From assembly GCF_002878395.1 (NCBI RefSeq), contig NC_061121.1, positions 40,646,050 to 40,710,049 of the forward strand: DNA of 64,000 bases, read 5' to 3'. This DNA comes from Capsicum annuum (Eukaryota > Streptophyta > Magnoliopsida > Solanales > Solanaceae). Each line of letters opens with the position of its first letter. Position 1 is the stretch's first letter. Under the pieces are notes generated by a model. That model searched no databases and was not told the origin of the DNA. It was given only the letters and a program-made list of their open reading frames with translations. Shown here one piece after another: positions 34,931-45,993 of this stretch. The position numbers and the translations under genes are program-made.

Positions 34931-36262
34931 ATATAGAGAATGGCATCATGGATCAAACAAAGAGTCAGAAAAATGAGAGTTCAAAGCAAGATATTAGGAG
35001 ACTAAGATAACAAATGACGAAAATGTACTGAGCTTGGGCTAGTGGGTTGACCCCTCTTCTATTTACCGCTATTGATCCTACAAATTCCTTAAGTTTTCCA
35101 CCAAAATTGAAAAGCCAGTTTCCTACTGTTGTTGATGCACTGCAACATGACTCAGAATTCATTCTAAGCCAAAAGCATTCCAATATTTCCACCACTCTTT
35201 CTCTAGCTCCTCAACATAAGCCTACTCATTCACAACACCACATGTCGTATGTGATTTTTTTACTCAATCCTTTGCTGAGACATCTACATTGGCTAGCCAC
35301 CATATGGTTGTGCTTCCCCATGCTGCTAGTGAACCCATGTTCAATACTCTTGGTGATCATTGTTATACTCTTTAGCCTACTTTTAAGTTTATAGGACCAC
35401 CAAAATTTCTTAACAAAAAGCCTAGCATGCCTGAAGAGCCATAGAAAATGATTGGAAAAATAAAGAGTATAGAAAATGATATGAAAAGTTCCCTAGGACT
35501 GGCAGGTAAAGAAGATGTTTCATATAAAAACTGGGTCATGTCTTTAAGTGTTAACCTTCCTCCAAGCTTTAAGATATTGAAATTTGAGGAGCGAGATGGA
35601 CATGAGGAATTTTTAAAACATTTGGGACAATATTGAAATCAATTAAAGCAAACAGGAGGGAAGAAGAATAAGCAAGATGCAGTTGTTATTGTAGTTGGAA
35701 ATCGGGCACATCCAAGAAGACCATGTCATCGTTATCCTCAGTCGCAAGCCCAATTTCATTTCCAAGCTTCATATAATCACTCCAAAAATCCATTATACCC
35801 CATCTCCCTACCTCCATATCTAGTATATTTCGCACAGCCATATGTTCAACTCCCTTCTTACTTACAATGGTGTGCACTAATGCCTTAAATTCACCCTCCA
35901 AATCCACAAACATACAAAGCCCTTCTAGGACCTATGTTCAATCCAAGTCAAACAATAAGAAGAAGCAGAAGCTTAAGGATAGTTTCACACCAATTGGAGA
36001 ATCATATGCTAGTCTGTTCCAGAGATTACTACAATAGGGAATGATCACTACTCTCCTTGGGTATACTCCTGACCCGTATATAAGAAATTTTGATCCTCAT
36101 GTACAATGTGCATATCATTTTGATGTTCAGGGTTACAGTATTGAAGATTTTCATGCGTTGAAAAGAGAAATGAAAAAGATGATTCAAGATAAATTGATTG
36201 TGGTGCAGAACATTGACAGTGGTAAAAGCTCTAGTCATGATGATATGCAACTCAGTGGCTAA
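34931..36262 (+). pseudogene. Element E gag pseudogene (Tat-like)
   Basis: Pieces of a gag reading frame follow one another in different frames. They include an N-terminal part (LTPLLFTAIDPTNSLSFPP, 35047), a capsid start (LKFEERDGHEEFLKHLGQY, 35578-35633, then TGA), and a Pro/Gln/Tyr-rich part (QAQFHFQASYNHSKNPLYP, about 35745). The end segment has NFDPHVQCAYHFDVQGYS and a MIQDKLIVVQNID helix (36090-36220). Between 35640 and 35740 the text jumps from the capsid start to the Gln-rich part, so the central capsid appears deleted. No zinc-knuckle pair or protease follows. The likeness is to gag of Tat-type elements as I remember them. Confidence 0.75.
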
Positions 36263-37610
36263 GATGTCAAGCTCAGCAATTGGGAAGTCACTGCACTCCT
36301 TACTAGGAAAGATTATTGGTAGTTTGTTTTGTTTTCTTTTCTATTTTCTGAATTATCTCAGGGTTGTCGTTCGGAATCTATCTTGTTTTGTTTCTTTGTC
36401 ATTCATATTCAAACCCTTCTATCTTTTATTTCAACGAAATAAAGTGTCTATTTCTCTTTGTGTTTTAAATATGTGTTTTTTGTTTATTTTCTTTGCACAG
36501 TACATTTTATGTTGATTCTAGTGATATGACATGCTAGCAAAAATTTTAGCTAGATCTTAAAATCTAGTTTAATCATGAAACATTGAGTTAGAGGATTAAA
36601 GTTTAAAAAGAGAGCATCTGAGAAAATAGATAGAGCGTTGAGGCATTTGGTGATCAAGTTGAAGAATTCTTTAAAAATCAAGGAAATTATTTTGAGAAGC
36701 ATGAGAATAATTGGTCATCAATTAAAAGACATATCTCAATTAGGTCAAATAGTGAATGTACGATCCTATGTCAAAAGGAACAAAAGAAAATCAGCTCCAC
36801 AAAGTCATGAGTCCTTCAACATGAGGAATGAACAACAAAAGTGGATTGGTATGTTGACCAAAGTGAAAGAGTAGTGATGCACAAATTCAGTTAAAGTTAG
36901 TGCAGTAAAAATGTCACGAATAAGCTCCATCTTTCACTTTCACATTACATGATATGTACTTGCATTTTCAAGGATTAATATGACAGTGGTATTTCATTCT
37001 TCTATCCAAATATTGTGTCATCCTTTGTGAACCCCGTTTGAGATTTAGTTCTATTTTCTTTCATACCTCTCTTTTGGAATCAAGATAAGAGTCAGCAAAG
37101 TTCAAAACAAAAGTGTCGACCAAAAGAATAGAGTCATAAAAAATGTGTAAAAAAGAAAGAAAAAAAAGAGTGTCAAGAAAAGTAAAGCCAAAGTTTTAAA
37201 AAAAAGTCAAAAAAAAAGAAAGCCGAATCAAGCAAAAGAGCAAGCTGTCGGAACTACGCATGACCTGATTCTCCTCTCTCGGGGGTCAAATACATAGGTT
37301 TCCCTACTCTGGGCTCAGTCCAACAAAATAAACAATTTAGAGTTACCCAGTCAAAAGAAAGTAGGGCATGAGTTAATTTTTATTGTTTGAGTCAATTCCA
37401 AAATTTGTGAGTCCATACCTACTTCAAGTGTCGTTTAGGCCTCATGTCATCCTTTCTTTTTAACCTTATCGAAAATCTAAGTTACAACCAAAGAAAGACC
37501 TTCAGATCAATCTTTGAGAATGATAACGCTTAATATGAAATGTATATGATAATGCATTTTGAAAACTACTTGTCTTCCTAAGCATAAAAAATCAGGAGCG
37601 AAATTTAAAT
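36263..37610 (+). mobile_element. Element E non-coding interior with T-rich intron-like stretch
   Basis: From 36319 to 36500 the sequence is strongly T-rich, starts GGTAGTTTG and ends TTTCTTTGCACAG, which looks like a plant intron. Tat/Ogre elements are known to contain a spliced intron, but I cannot show splicing here. An open frame at 36638-36874 (KRNKRKSAPQSHESFNMRN) is unrecognised. From 37080 to 37250 the DNA is A-rich. Stem-loop copy 3 lies at 37252-37298. Confidence 0.55.
37252..37298 (+). repeat. Stem-loop motif in E, copy 3
   Basis: It matches copies 1 and 2 from ACTACGCA to TACATAGG, but one outer pair is lost (CATAG in place of CGTAG) and the inner loop reads CTCTCTCGGGGG. Confidence 0.6.
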
Positions 37611-37862
37611 GAGAGAGTCTCATAGGTGAAAACCCTCATGGGCACCATAAGGAGATGGTTACTTGAGAGAGATAAAATAAGAGTCTTATCGGTGAAAACC
37701 CTCATGAGTATCGTAAGATGATTCTGAGTTGAGAGAAATAAAAATAAGAGAGCCTCATTGGTGAAAAACTCTCACGGGCATCATAAGGCAATGGTGAGCT
37801 GAGAAAAAAAAAGAGAGAGGCTCGTTGGTGAAAACCTTTCAAGGTGCCACTAGCCGAATGAG
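37611..37862 (+). repeat. Four ~65-75-bp direct repeats in element E
   Basis: Each unit contains GAGAG...CTCATxGGTGAAAACCCTCA, then GGGCATCATAAGG and a GAGCTGAGA-like spacer. The units differ in length by A-run changes. Confidence 0.8.
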
Positions 37863-39096
37863 GTCTTCGAATGCAATTGGTCCAAGGAATTAACTCAGTT
37901 TTAGGGCCATTAACTCAACAACAATTGGTGAAATTTGGATGGAAAGATTGGATAATTTAATCCAAAATGCATGTCATAATCATTAGAGTTGACTATCACT
38001 TTCAGATAAATTCTTCTTTTCTCTTTTTCAATGGGGACATTCACTGTCTTTTCTTTTCTCTCTATAGTTTTATTTTTTCTTTTTGAGTCAATTATCCAAA
38101 TTTAAAGAAAAATCAGCCATTTTTTGTGTCTTTGAGTCAAATAAGTGTCAAAGCAAGTGAGAAAAGATTTCAAAACTGGCTACCAACTTCTTCAATTACA
38201 TAAAGCAAGACAAAAGGCCGGTACTTGAAAGAAACAAGATTGCAAGTCAGAATAAGGCATGCAAAAGGTTGTTGTCAACTGACAAATTTAGGGGATTCAT
38301 GGAAATACCAAGGTTTAAAAGGAATTATCTAAGAAACATAGCAAAGCAGAGATACTGTATTTGTTTTAGAGTCACTCTAATATTCTGAGTTTGGATCAAT
38401 GGTGCAACAAGGCAATGACAAATGCTAAAAATTGAAATCAAGATTTAAATACGACGAGTGCAAGAGAAATCACCTCAAAAGCCAAAGTCGTAAGCCAACC
38501 ATCCTATTTTAAAATCACAAGTTTTCCTTGAATGAAACAGCAATAGTTGCTATATTTAAATCAAAGGCTTCAAAGCGTAAATGTCCAGAGGTATAATTCC
38601 TTATTTTTGGAAATGCAAGAGTAGTGTTGCAGTACAGGTTTAGTAATTGCAATTATGGTGAAACTCATCATCTTGTACCCCTAAGAGACACATTCTCTAA
38701 TTTGGGTCTTTCATGTCTCACCGCTAGGAGGTTCAGTTCCTAATTTGAACCGTTAATTCTAAAAGATGAACTTTAAGTAAGAACCTTTCTCCTTCATTCT
38801 TAACAGAGGGACTTCTTGGTCTCAGTCATTCAATTTTAACCTAAAAAGGGCATTTGTTGATTAGGATCTTGATTCATCTTTGCATTATGCACTGTTTGCA
38901 AGTAGTTGTGATTGGGTTTCACGTTCGTAAAAGCTTTTGATGAAAACTAGGATAAAAATAATTAAAAGTAATTCATGTTATATGGAACTTCACTTTAGGA
39001 CCCTCCTAGAAAGTGAGACTTTATTTTTCTTTAAAATGAAATCTTTCTTTATCATAATATTTGTGTGGGATAATTTTTGTTCTAGTTGTGATTCTA
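37863..39096 (+). mobile_element. Element E non-coding interior
   Basis: About 1.2 kb of AT-rich sequence without a credible frame, motif or further repeat that I can see. It separates the short repeats from the 40-bp array. Confidence 0.5.
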
Positions 39097-40600
39097 AAAG
39101 TTAGGAGCCTTCCTGAAGAACAGGGTGATGAAATAGCAAGTCAGGAACCCGCCTGAAGAATAGGGTGAAGAAATGGCAAGTCAAGAGCCCGCCTGAAGAA
39201 TAGGGTAATGAAATGGCACGTCAGGAGCTTGCCTGAAGAATAGGGTGATAAAATTGCAAGCCAAGAGCCTTCCTAAAGAATGGAGTGATGAAATAGCAAG
39301 TCAGGAGCTTTCCTGAAGAACAGAGTGATGAAATGGCAAGTCAGGAGCCTGCCTAAAGAACAGGGTGATGAAATTGAAAGTCAGGAGCCCGCCGTGATTA
39401 AACTAAAATTCAAGGGCCCATCTAAAGAATAGGGTGATGAAATTGCAAGTCAGGAGTTTGACTGGAGAACAGAGTGATGAAATGGAAAATTAGGAGCCCG
39501 TCTAAAGAATAGGGCAATGAAATTGTAAGTCAGGAGTTTAACTAGAGAACAGAGTGATGAAATGGAAAGTTAGGAGCCCGTCTGAAGAATAGGGTGATAA
39601 AATTGCAAGTCAGGAGCTCGCCTAAAGAATAGGGCAATAAAATGGAAAGTCAGGAGCTCACTTGAAGAACATAGTAATGAAATGGCAAGTTAGGAGCCCG
39701 CCTGAAGAATAGGGTGATGAAATTGAAAGTTAGGAACCCGCCTAAAGAATAAGGTGATGAATTTGAAATTCGGGAGACCTCCTAAAGAATAGGCTAATGA
39801 AATAGCAAGTCAAGAGCCCACCTGAAGAACAGGATGATGAAATGATAAGTCGAAGCCCATTTGAATAACAAGGTGATGAAATTAAAAATCAGGAGCCTTC
39901 CTAAAGAATGGGGTGATGAAATTGCAAGTCAGGAGCCCACTTGAAGAATAGAGTAATAAAATGGCAAGTCAGTAGCCCACCTGAAGAACAGGGTAATAAA
40001 ATGGCAAGTCAGGAGCATCCTGAAGAACAAGGTGATAAAATGGAAAGTCAGGAGCCTACCTGGAGAACAAGGTGATGAAATAGCAATTTAGGAGCTAGCC
40101 TAAAGAACAGGGTGATGAAATTGCAAGTCAGAAGTTTGCCTGGAGAATAGAGTGAAGAAATTATAACTCGGAAGAATAGGGTGATCAAATTGAAAGTCAT
40201 GAGCTCACCCATAAAACAGAGTGATGAAATAGGAAGTCAAGAGCCCACCTAAAGGATAGGGGTGATGAAATTGCAAGTCAAGAGCTTACCTGAAGAACAG
40301 GGTGAAGAAATTGGAAGTCAAGTAACAGGTGAAGAAACTGAAAGTCAAGTAATAAGGTTAAGAGATTGAAAGTCAAGCAAAATGATAAAGCAATTAAAAG
40401 GCAATAAAGTGAGGAAATTATAAGTTGAGAGCTCACCCGAAGAACAGGGCTGTGAAATTAAAAATCATAAGATCTAAAATAGAAAGTCAGAAGCCCGCCT
40501 GGAGATCAGAGTAATGAAATTGAATGTCAAGTAACAAGGTGAAGAAATTGTAAGTCAGGAGCCCTCCTGAATAATAGGGTGAAGATTTTCAAATTCAGGT
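39097..40600 (+). repeat. 40-bp minisatellite in element E 3' region
   Basis: About 35 units with a period of 40 bp; the core is AAGTCAGGAGCCCGCCTGAA followed by GAACAGGGTGATGAAATTGC. The early units keep the period well; after about 40300 units become shortened or deleted and mix with spacer. It sits between the coding remnant and the 3' LTR. There is no spacer diversity as in a CRISPR array, because the whole unit repeats. Confidence 0.92.
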
Positions 40601-41104
40601 TCAAATTCTAAAGTACCACTGGCAGGACATGGTCAGTTTTTGAGTTTATCTCCAACATTAAATTTTGTATGGAGAAAGAATATATTCTCAAGTTCAATCC
40701 AAAGAAAATCAGATCTTTTGTCAATTTGGAAAGCATCAAAAACTCAAGTCAAGAGTCCAGAGAAGCTGCATAGATACGAATTTTGTAATTTCTGTTATCT
40801 TTATACTTATAATTTTAATTTTTTGATGTATTGACAGAACCACAGATCAGAACCTCGATGAGACCTCACTCGAATCTTTAACTCAGTATAGTCCCTCTCC
40901 TTTTCAATCCTTGAACCATATGTGACTTGATCCTCATATAACTTGGGATGGGTAGAATGTCCAAAATAAAGACTTGGTTGCCTTCCTTCCTTCTATTTCA
41001 TTCTTTTGAATAATGGTCAGGACAAAATTTTGTCTTGTTGTCTACTTCTTTTTCTGGAAACACTTTGTGTTTACATCCAAAGAAGAAGGATTCAACTTGA
41101 TCAC
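40601..41104 (+). mobile_element. Element E 3' untranslated end
   Basis: No gene is seen. The purine run AAAGAAGAAGGA at about 41080-41090, followed by TTCAACTTGATCAC, is the likely polypurine tract region, although it ends some 14 bases short of the LTR. Confidence 0.55.
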
Positions 41105-42982
41105 TGTAGACACGTAATTTTGTCCCTCTAAAAATTATTTTTACTATTTTCTCCGTCTTACCACGCACCCCAACCCCATTCCATAATTTTTCCACAAAAT
41201 AATAACCAACTCTATACAAATTTTATCCCTAAATTCCCATATAATCCAAATTTGAACAAACTAACAACCCCTTTCTATCAAATTTTGACACATCACCACC
41301 CTACACCCTACCCTCCACATACCCCTATACACCTATATTTTTTAGAATACACACTATAATTTATTCACTAAAGGCACACACACTCATCCTCTTCTCCATG
41401 AATACACACTCACGCACAGTTACAAAATGGGAGAACACAAAAGAGAAAAACCAGTAGAAAATACAATGAGAGATCAGAAAGGGATAGGAATCTTTTTCCA
41501 GCAATTTCCTCACTGGGAATCACTTCCCTCTCACTGTCAAGACATCGATAACACACCCAACCACCAGAATATCCCACACAGTTCACACACATACACAGAT
41601 TGATAGAGATCTAAATTGGAAGAGTGGTAGTAAGAGATATTTGAGCACGAATAAAATAGAGAGGTAGAGAAAGAGGCAAGAAAAGGATATAGAGAGAAAA
41701 GGGTCAATGGGGGTCTGAAATTGACCTATGTTTCTTTAATTGCTCTGTCTTTGAGATTGTCGGAGCTTCTATGAAGTGAAAACCATGACCCAACTCTGTC
41801 TACGATCGAACCTCATCAGAAATTATGCACGGGTTATGTTGATAATCGTGATTTTGTATCAATTTTGATGCAAAAATAATGGAGAATATATAAAATCTAT
41901 GGTTTGGACATTGTCGAGGTTTGAATCAAGGTTTATCGAGTGCGATTCCATCTTTGATATATTGAAATCGGCAATTGAGGTCTATTTATCAACTTTATTT
42001 ATTAATTTTATGTGATTACAGATATTGATTTGATATTGTTGTTCTATTTGTTGAGTGATTTTTGGTTTGTATTTGATTGTTGTAAATCATTGATCTCATG
42101 GTATAAGTTTGATGTTGATATGGTTGGATAACTATTTACATGTTAAAAATTCATGCGTTAAAAAGAAATTCTAGGAGGGGTTAGTCTCGATAAAGTGATT
42201 TTATATTAATTTTGGATCATCGATAATGTTGAATTCATTGGAGTTGTGATAAATCAAAAATGAGTAGGCAAATGATAAGGGGTAGGCAAATTTAAGAATT
42301 CTGGATTGGTGAATGCTTGAAATGTGTGTTGAATGATTTTGTTTTATTGCTTTTGGATCAATTGTACCATTTGTCTGGGGAATGCCCCGAGGTATATTTG
42401 TATTGTTTTTATCTAGGGAATACTCTGAGGTATCTGTTGTTTTTATTTAGGGAATGCTCCAAGAAAGTTATACTTGAAGATGGCATGGGATCAAGGCCCG
42501 AAATGTTCGGTGGAATATGGAGCATAGTTCAAGATTAGTGTAGGTTAGTGTAGATTTACATTTCAGTAACATTTTTTTCGACTATAATAATTGCACTAAA
42601 CACTATTTTTCAGACTTGTTTTTGTTTTGGTATGATTGTTTGTTTTTTTGGTTTATACATTCCATAGTGTCATCCTAGTTGATATACTCCCCGAAGAGAT
42701 CGTGGTTGAACCACGAGATAGAGAGGTTCCTAATACCTTCCCCTCGGTCAACAGAATTCCTTAACTGAAATCTCTATTTGCGAACCAGTTTAAAGAGTCA
42801 AATTATTTTGAAAAAGGATATCTAAGGGTGAATTGGCACACCCGATTTATGTCAAGTTGCAAATCTGAGTTTTGAATATAAACAATCCTTTTTGAAATAA
42901 ATTTTCATTTTTTGTCACCTAATAATAAAATCCTTTCAAACTTAAAAGCCAATATATTTTTGGTTAAAAAGGGGGTGTGACA
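41105..42982 (+). mobile_element. Element E 3' LTR
   Basis: From TGTAGACACGTAATTTTGTC to AAGGGGGTGTGACA, matching 23817-25788, with ATCGG directly after. It is ~95 bp shorter than the 5' copy, partly in the CACACA-rich part. Confidence 0.92.
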
Positions 42983-42987
42983 ATCGG

Positions 42988-43715
42988 GTTCTTAAGTCAC
43001 CTTTGTATATGATTGGAGGGTTTGAGTGCCCCATGCATATATATATATATGATCTTTCACTAATTCATGCGGCTACACGCATTGCGTTCGGACCAAGGGG
43101 TGAGAGTTCGGGCCCATATAGCCTGTGGGTACTATTATTATGATGATTAAGCTATATATTCAAGGTTAAGATTTTAAATGTCCATAATAAGCCTTGTTTC
43201 CTACCCAGGATATTATATATATGTATATATATGCATTTGATGATATGCATAGGATTTTATTGGTTTTAAATTATTATCCATGGCATTATTTGTTTCCTTA
43301 TCCCTGAGTTACATGCTAGCACTCTAATAGCTAACCATCTTCAGACGTTGTATCCCCATGCGATGTAGGATTTGGCCATACTTGTACTCCTCCTTTATAG
43401 TGACTAATAATTGGGAATAGTTCATGAGTTGACACTAAAGTGGTGAGCTTTCATACATCAAAAGTTTACATTTCATGTTTGGTCTCTTATGTCTCAGACT
43501 TGTTTTTGGCTATAATTGGGAGCAAGTCCTGATAGTTTTATTGGTATTCATTTTTGTTAGAGGCTTTGTTGGATACTGTGGACATAGGTATGGTGGTTTC
43601 TTTTGGTATTGGTTTTGATACTCTGGATAGTTTTGGATATGCTCAGGGGTCAGTCTCCATTCCTTAGTAGACTTGAGATGCCCATCGCAACCAGGCTCTG
43701 GTTTGAGTCATGACA
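42988..43715 (+). mobile_element. Element B 5' LTR, second visible part
   Basis: It continues the B LTR after element E and ends GAGTCATGACA, followed by a PBS. A TATATA run lies at 43039-43050 and another at 43212-43230. Together with 22862-23816 and the missing start, the LTR would be about 2.0-2.1 kb. Confidence 0.82.
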
Positions 43716-43719
43716 AAGT

Positions 43720-43736
43720 TGGTATCAGAGCCTAGG
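43720..43736 (+). other. Element B primer-binding site
   Basis: TGGTATCAGAGCCTAGG is a perfect initiator-Met-type PBS, four bases after the LTR end. Confidence 0.92.
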
Positions 43737-43784
43737 TTTTGGTGTCATGGGGTATCCACAAATCCGTGTCAAGTAAAGTATCCT

Positions 43785-43840
43785 TTATGGGCGCGCCACA
43801 CTTATAAAGAATAGGGTATGAGGCATTTAGGAATGTCTCC
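43785..43840 (+). other. Conserved leader motif downstream of PBS (element B)
   Basis: GGGCGCGCCACACTTATAAA, then GGGTATGAGGCATTTAGGAA. It is the counterpart of 9001-9055 and 61375-61430. Confidence 0.5.
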
Positions 43841-43920
43841 CTTTATTGTTATCTATTTTTGGGTTGTTGACTCTAAAGTCTTAAATCCCCTCTAATAGTC
43901 ATTTGTTCACTTTTTAGATC

Positions 43921-45190
43921 ATGTCTCCCAGATGATCTAATGTTTGTGGAAACTCTTTTTTCCTTATTGAGGACAATATGGGCGGAGCTCATCCTACTTC
44001 TTGAGTGCAGACCCGATCTAAGGTCACTGCTTTTAACTATTCTTATGTAGTTTCACTTGTTCCCACAGATCTTTCTCCAGCTGGTGGTACTCGAACTCAG
44101 ACACCTTAGGAAGATATAACTAATGTTGAGTTTCACCAATCCATTAATCTGCTGACTCAGTTGGTGACATCTCAGTCATATCAGATGGATTCTGCTATTA
44201 TTGTTGGGAGTTCATCCGAGGCCACTAGACTTGGCCAGTTTATAAGGTTAAGTCCTCCTACTTTTTATAGTACTAAGGTTGAAGAGGATCCTTAGAGTTT
44301 TATTGATAAGAATAAGAAGATCTATTGGGTTATGCATGCTACTGAGGTAGAGGGTGTGGAGTTCGCTGCATACCAGTTAAAGGATGTAGCATACCAATTG
44401 TATGAAGAGTAGGAGAAACTTAGGGGAGATGATGCTGAGTCTACTTTGTGGGATGATTTCTCTAGTACTTTTCTTGACCGTTTCTTTCCTCAGGAGTTGA
44501 AGGAAGTAAAATTAGAGGATTTTATGAATTTACAGCAAGGCAAGATGTTAGTGAAGGAGTATTCCTTGAAGCTTCACTAGTTGTCATGGTATGCTCTTGA
44601 GCTGGTGTCTAGTATGAGAGCTAAAATGTGGAAATTTTCCTCTGGTTTGTCTCAGGATTGATCTTAGAGAGTAGAGCTTCCTTGTTGAAAAAGGATATGC
44701 ACATCTCTAGATTTGTAGTGTATATACATCAGGTTGAGAAGGAGAAGAAGAAGCAAGCAGATTTGGGGGACAGGTAGAGTAAAAAGTTTCGGTATTCAGA
44801 TAAGGCTAGAGGTTAGAAACAAGGTGGTAGAAATGGTGGTAAGTGGTTGAAGAAGAAGTGGGGTAACTCTAGTTTCTATTCGATGGCTATTGCTCCTTAT
44901 CCGAAGCCGTCTGGAGATCATTATTTTTTTAGAGTGGGGATGGTTCTCGAGCACAGGGTGCCCAGTCTCAAGACAGTGGGGCCCAATCATCTCCACCATA
45001 ACCTACCTGTGGATTTTATGGTCGGGTGTATCATGGTTTCTGTGATGAGTGAAGAAATAGGCATTTTTATTATGGTCAGATTGGTCATATACATAGGTAT
45101 TGTCCTTCAAAGGTTGCTTATGGGGCCATTAAAGTTTCGACTGCCTCTTCATCAGCTCTTGCACTGAAGGGTGACACTTCTAGTACCGAC
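43921..45190 (+). pseudogene. Element B gag pseudogene
   Basis: The start ATG at 43921 opens an MSPR leader, with a TGA at codon 5. The capsid blocks are FIRLSPPTFYSTKVEEDP (44242), AYQLKDVAYQLYEE (44368), FLDRFFPQELKEVKLEDFMNLQQG (44473) and VKEYSLKLH (44550). The knuckle region near 45008-45115 keeps YYGQIGHIHRYCPS, where the first Cys is Tyr. Frameshifts occur near 44660 and in the Gly/Gln-rich linker. It is a structural-protein relic. Confidence 0.87.
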
Positions 45191-45993
45191 ATGGGTCAAA
45201 ATCACTTGTACACTCTTACTACTCGTCAGGAGTCTGAGGCATCACCTAATGTTGTCATTGGTATGTTGAAACACTTTTCTCATGATATGTATTATTTACT
45301 CGATTTAGGGTTCACTCTTTCTTATGTGATCTTATTTATGGTTGTGCATTTTGGTTTTGGTCTTAAGTGCATTTCGGATCCTTTCTCTATTTCTACCTCG
45401 GTGGATAACTCAATGGTTGCTCGGAGAGTCTATAGTGGTTTTGTGGTATCTATTGGTGGTCGGAAAACTTTGATGGATTTTCTTGAGCTTGACATGCTAG
45501 ATTTTGATGTCATCTTGGGGATGAATTGGTTGCATTCGTGCTATGCCTCTTTAGATTGTCAGACCCACAGGGTCATATTTAAATTCCCTAATGATCCGGT
45601 TATTGAGGGGGAAGGGAGTTCTTTAGTACCTAAGGGGAGGTTCATATCATACCTTAGAGCCCAAAAATTGATTTCCAAGGGGTGTCTTTATCATTTGGTT
45701 CGGGTTAAATATTCTAACTCGGAAGGTCCTTCTTTACAATCTATTCTCGTAGTTAGTGAATTTCCCAAGGTCTTCCCTGATGATCTTCCTAGTGTTCCTC
45801 TCGATAGGGAAATTAATTTTGGGATTGATCTTGTTCCGAACGCTCGTCCTATCTCTATCCCTCCTTATAGAATGGCTCCGACTGAGTTGAAGGAGCTTAA
45901 GGATCAATTGAAAGATCTTCTTGACAAGGGTTTTATTCACCAAAGTGTGTCTCCATCGGTTGCTCCTTCTCTCTTTGTTTGTAAGAAGGATGG
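45191..45993 (+). pseudogene. Element B protease and N-terminal RT, cut by element C
   Basis: An open frame of about 268 codons spans the protease and the start of RT. The protease active site D-L-G is present (LLDLG, Asp codon 45302-45304). ISTSVDNSMVARRVY and LDMLDFDVILGMNWLHSCYA follow, with FISYLRAQKLISKGCLYHLV closing the domain. The RT linker VFPDDLPSVPLDREINFGIDL leads to [26 protein letters not shown] and stops at VCKKDG, where element C begins. The rest of RT continues at 55623, so the gene is split rather than truncated. Confidence 0.92.
45989..45993. repeat. Target-site duplication GATGG of element C (left copy)
   Basis: GATGG precedes C and recurs at 55623-55627. It falls in the Lys-Asp-Gly coding block of the B RT. 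Confidence 0.93.

Larger units (their letters stand above)
23817..42982 (+). mobile_element. Element E: Tat-like LTR retrotransposon with gag remnant only, nested in B
   Basis: LTRs at 23817-25788 and 41105-42982 (TGTAGACACG...GGGGGTGTGACA), a non-Met PBS and an exact ATCGG duplication define the element. Without the nested element F, its interior is about 7.8 kb. It carries only a decayed gag, long A/T-rich untranslated stretches, three stem-loop motifs and a 1.5-kb minisatellite. No protease, RT or integrase is recognisable. The PBS, the gag style (NFDP...C-X2-H type segment) and the 3' UTR minisatellite fit the Tat/Ogre group; that lineage call is inference. Confidence 0.88.

Noticed and set aside
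39097..40600. CRISPR-like array of regular repeats
   Set aside because: The full 40-bp unit repeats without unique spacers, the context is a plant retrotransposon, and no cas gene is present.
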